This document shows positions 21,882-22,440 of a stretch of DNA of 22,440 nt, piece after piece (position 1 is the first letter of the stretch; every line of letters starts with the position of its first letter). The notes below the pieces were generated by a model. That model was not told the origin of the DNA. It ran no database searches and was given only the letters and a program-made list of their open reading frames with translations. The stretch comes from Proteobacteria bacterium UBA6908 (lineage in GTDB: Bacteria > Pseudomonadota > Gammaproteobacteria > Acidiferrobacterales > UBA6901): the NCBI GenBank assembly GCA_002451085.1, contig DKBE01000045.1, forward strand, positions 23,056-45,495, in the 5' to 3' direction. Position numbers and translations under genes: made by a program.

Positions 21882-21955
21882 AAACCCGGATTTCTACCCC
21901 CAATTCACGAATCATTACGAATTAACCCAAGAAATTACAGGAAACGAGGATCAAC

Positions 21956-22440
21956 ATGGGCAAGATTATTGGCATCGACCTGGGCACCACCAACTCCTGC
22001 GTGGCGGTGATGGAAGGCGGCAAGCCGCGCGTGATCGAGAATAGCGAAGGCGACCGCACGACGCCGTCGATCGTGGCCTTTACCAGCGATGACGAGGTCG
22101 TGGTCGGCCAGGTGGCCAAGCGCCAGGCCATCACCAACCCGCAAAACACGCTCTATGCCGTGAAGCGCCTGATTGGCCGCAAGTTCGACGACGAGGTGGT
22201 GCAGCGCGACATCAAGATGGTCCCGTACAAGATCGTCAAGGCCAAGAACGGCGACGCCTGGGTGGAAGCCCGGGGCAAGCAGATGGCGGCGCCGGAAATC
22301 TCTGCGCGCGTCCTGCAGAAGATGAAAAAGACCGCCGAGGATTATCTCGGCGAGCCGGTCACCGAAGCGGTGATCACCGTACCGGCCTACTTCAATGATT
22401 CACAGCGCCAGGCGACCAAGGATGCCGGCAAGATCGCCGG
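21956..22440 (+). CDS. dnaK: Chaperone DnaK (Hsp70), N-terminal part
   Basis: The first 161 codons of DnaK are present, cut by the window edge. The ATPase domain starts '[18 protein letters not shown]' and shows '[16 protein letters not shown]' and '[21 protein letters not shown]'. The ATG at 21956 has GAGGA 5 nt upstream. The 74-nt gap after grpE is AT-rich and shows no separate promoter or CIRCE, so it is probably transcribed with grpE from the sigma-32 promoter and from hrcA. Confidence 0.98.
   Translation, partial: MGKIIGIDLGTTNSCVAVMEGGKPRVIENSEGDRTTPSIVAFTSDDEVVVGQVAKRQAITNPQNTLYAVKRLIGRKFDDEVVQRDIKMVPYKIVKAKNGDAWVEARGKQMAAPEISARVLQKMKKTAEDYLGEPVTEAVITVPAYFNDSQRQATKDAGKIA

Noticed and set aside
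1..22440. CRISPR arrays, insertion sequences, tRNA or rRNA genes
   Set aside because: No regularly spaced repeats, transposase frames or tRNA cloverleaf motifs were seen apart from the tRNA-like part of tmRNA.

Overview
This 22.4 kb window is chromosomal DNA, visibly GC-rich, from a gammaproteobacterium. The main evidence is gene order: smpB and ssrA (tmRNA) side by side, then ratA, ratB and bamE, then recN, nadK, grpE and dnaK, which is the neighbourhood known from E. coli. Here it is extended by fur diverging from bamE and by hrcA with a CIRCE operator, both seen in non-enteric gammaproteobacteria. The tmRNA tag (ANNDNYALAA) is close to the E. coli tag. The redox genes on the left might suit a chemolithotroph or sulfur-oxidiser relative, but that is only an impression. 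Nothing looks like a plasmid, prophage, insertion sequence or CRISPR array.

Left part (1-6.8 kb), mostly + strand and less conserved. It holds the C-terminus of a MacB-type ABC permease, then a NOX/ferric-reductase-like transmembrane flavocytochrome tightly coupled to a membrane-anchored mono-haem cytochrome c. The cytochrome has no possible distal Met ligand. A DMT/EamA permease follows on the - strand. Next comes a tight + strand run: a small STAS-like protein, an NAD-binding SDR-type epimerase homologue and an unusual four-part protein (HTH, coiled coil, [2Fe-2S] ferredoxin, ferredoxin-reductase fold). A separately promoted M52-type (hydrogenase maturation protease-like) protein ends the block. 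Several of these proteins have lost signature cofactor or metal residues, so this is the least routine stretch.

Middle (6.8-13.2 kb). A - strand operon xseB-ispA-dxs, probably continuing into folE2, makes the small subunit of exonuclease VII, farnesyl diphosphate, DXP for isoprenoids, and the first intermediate of folate or queuosine synthesis. It ends at a clear intrinsic terminator. A diguanylate cyclase lies on the + strand. tmRNA follows on the - strand, with a 19-bp inverted repeat starting exactly at its CCA end.

Right part (13.3-22.4 kb). smpB diverges from a sodium-dependent NSS transporter that is coupled to ratA-ratB. bamE and fur are divergent. nadK, recN and a short ArgA-like N-acetylglutamate synthase form a compact - strand operon. 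The end is a heat-shock block, hrcA-grpE-dnaK. hrcA has a sigma-70-type promoter overlapped by CIRCE, and a sigma-32 promoter sits between hrcA and grpE, so repressor control and heat-shock sigma-factor control are layered. dnaK runs off the end of the window.

All calls come from reading the sequence and recalling families; no search was run.
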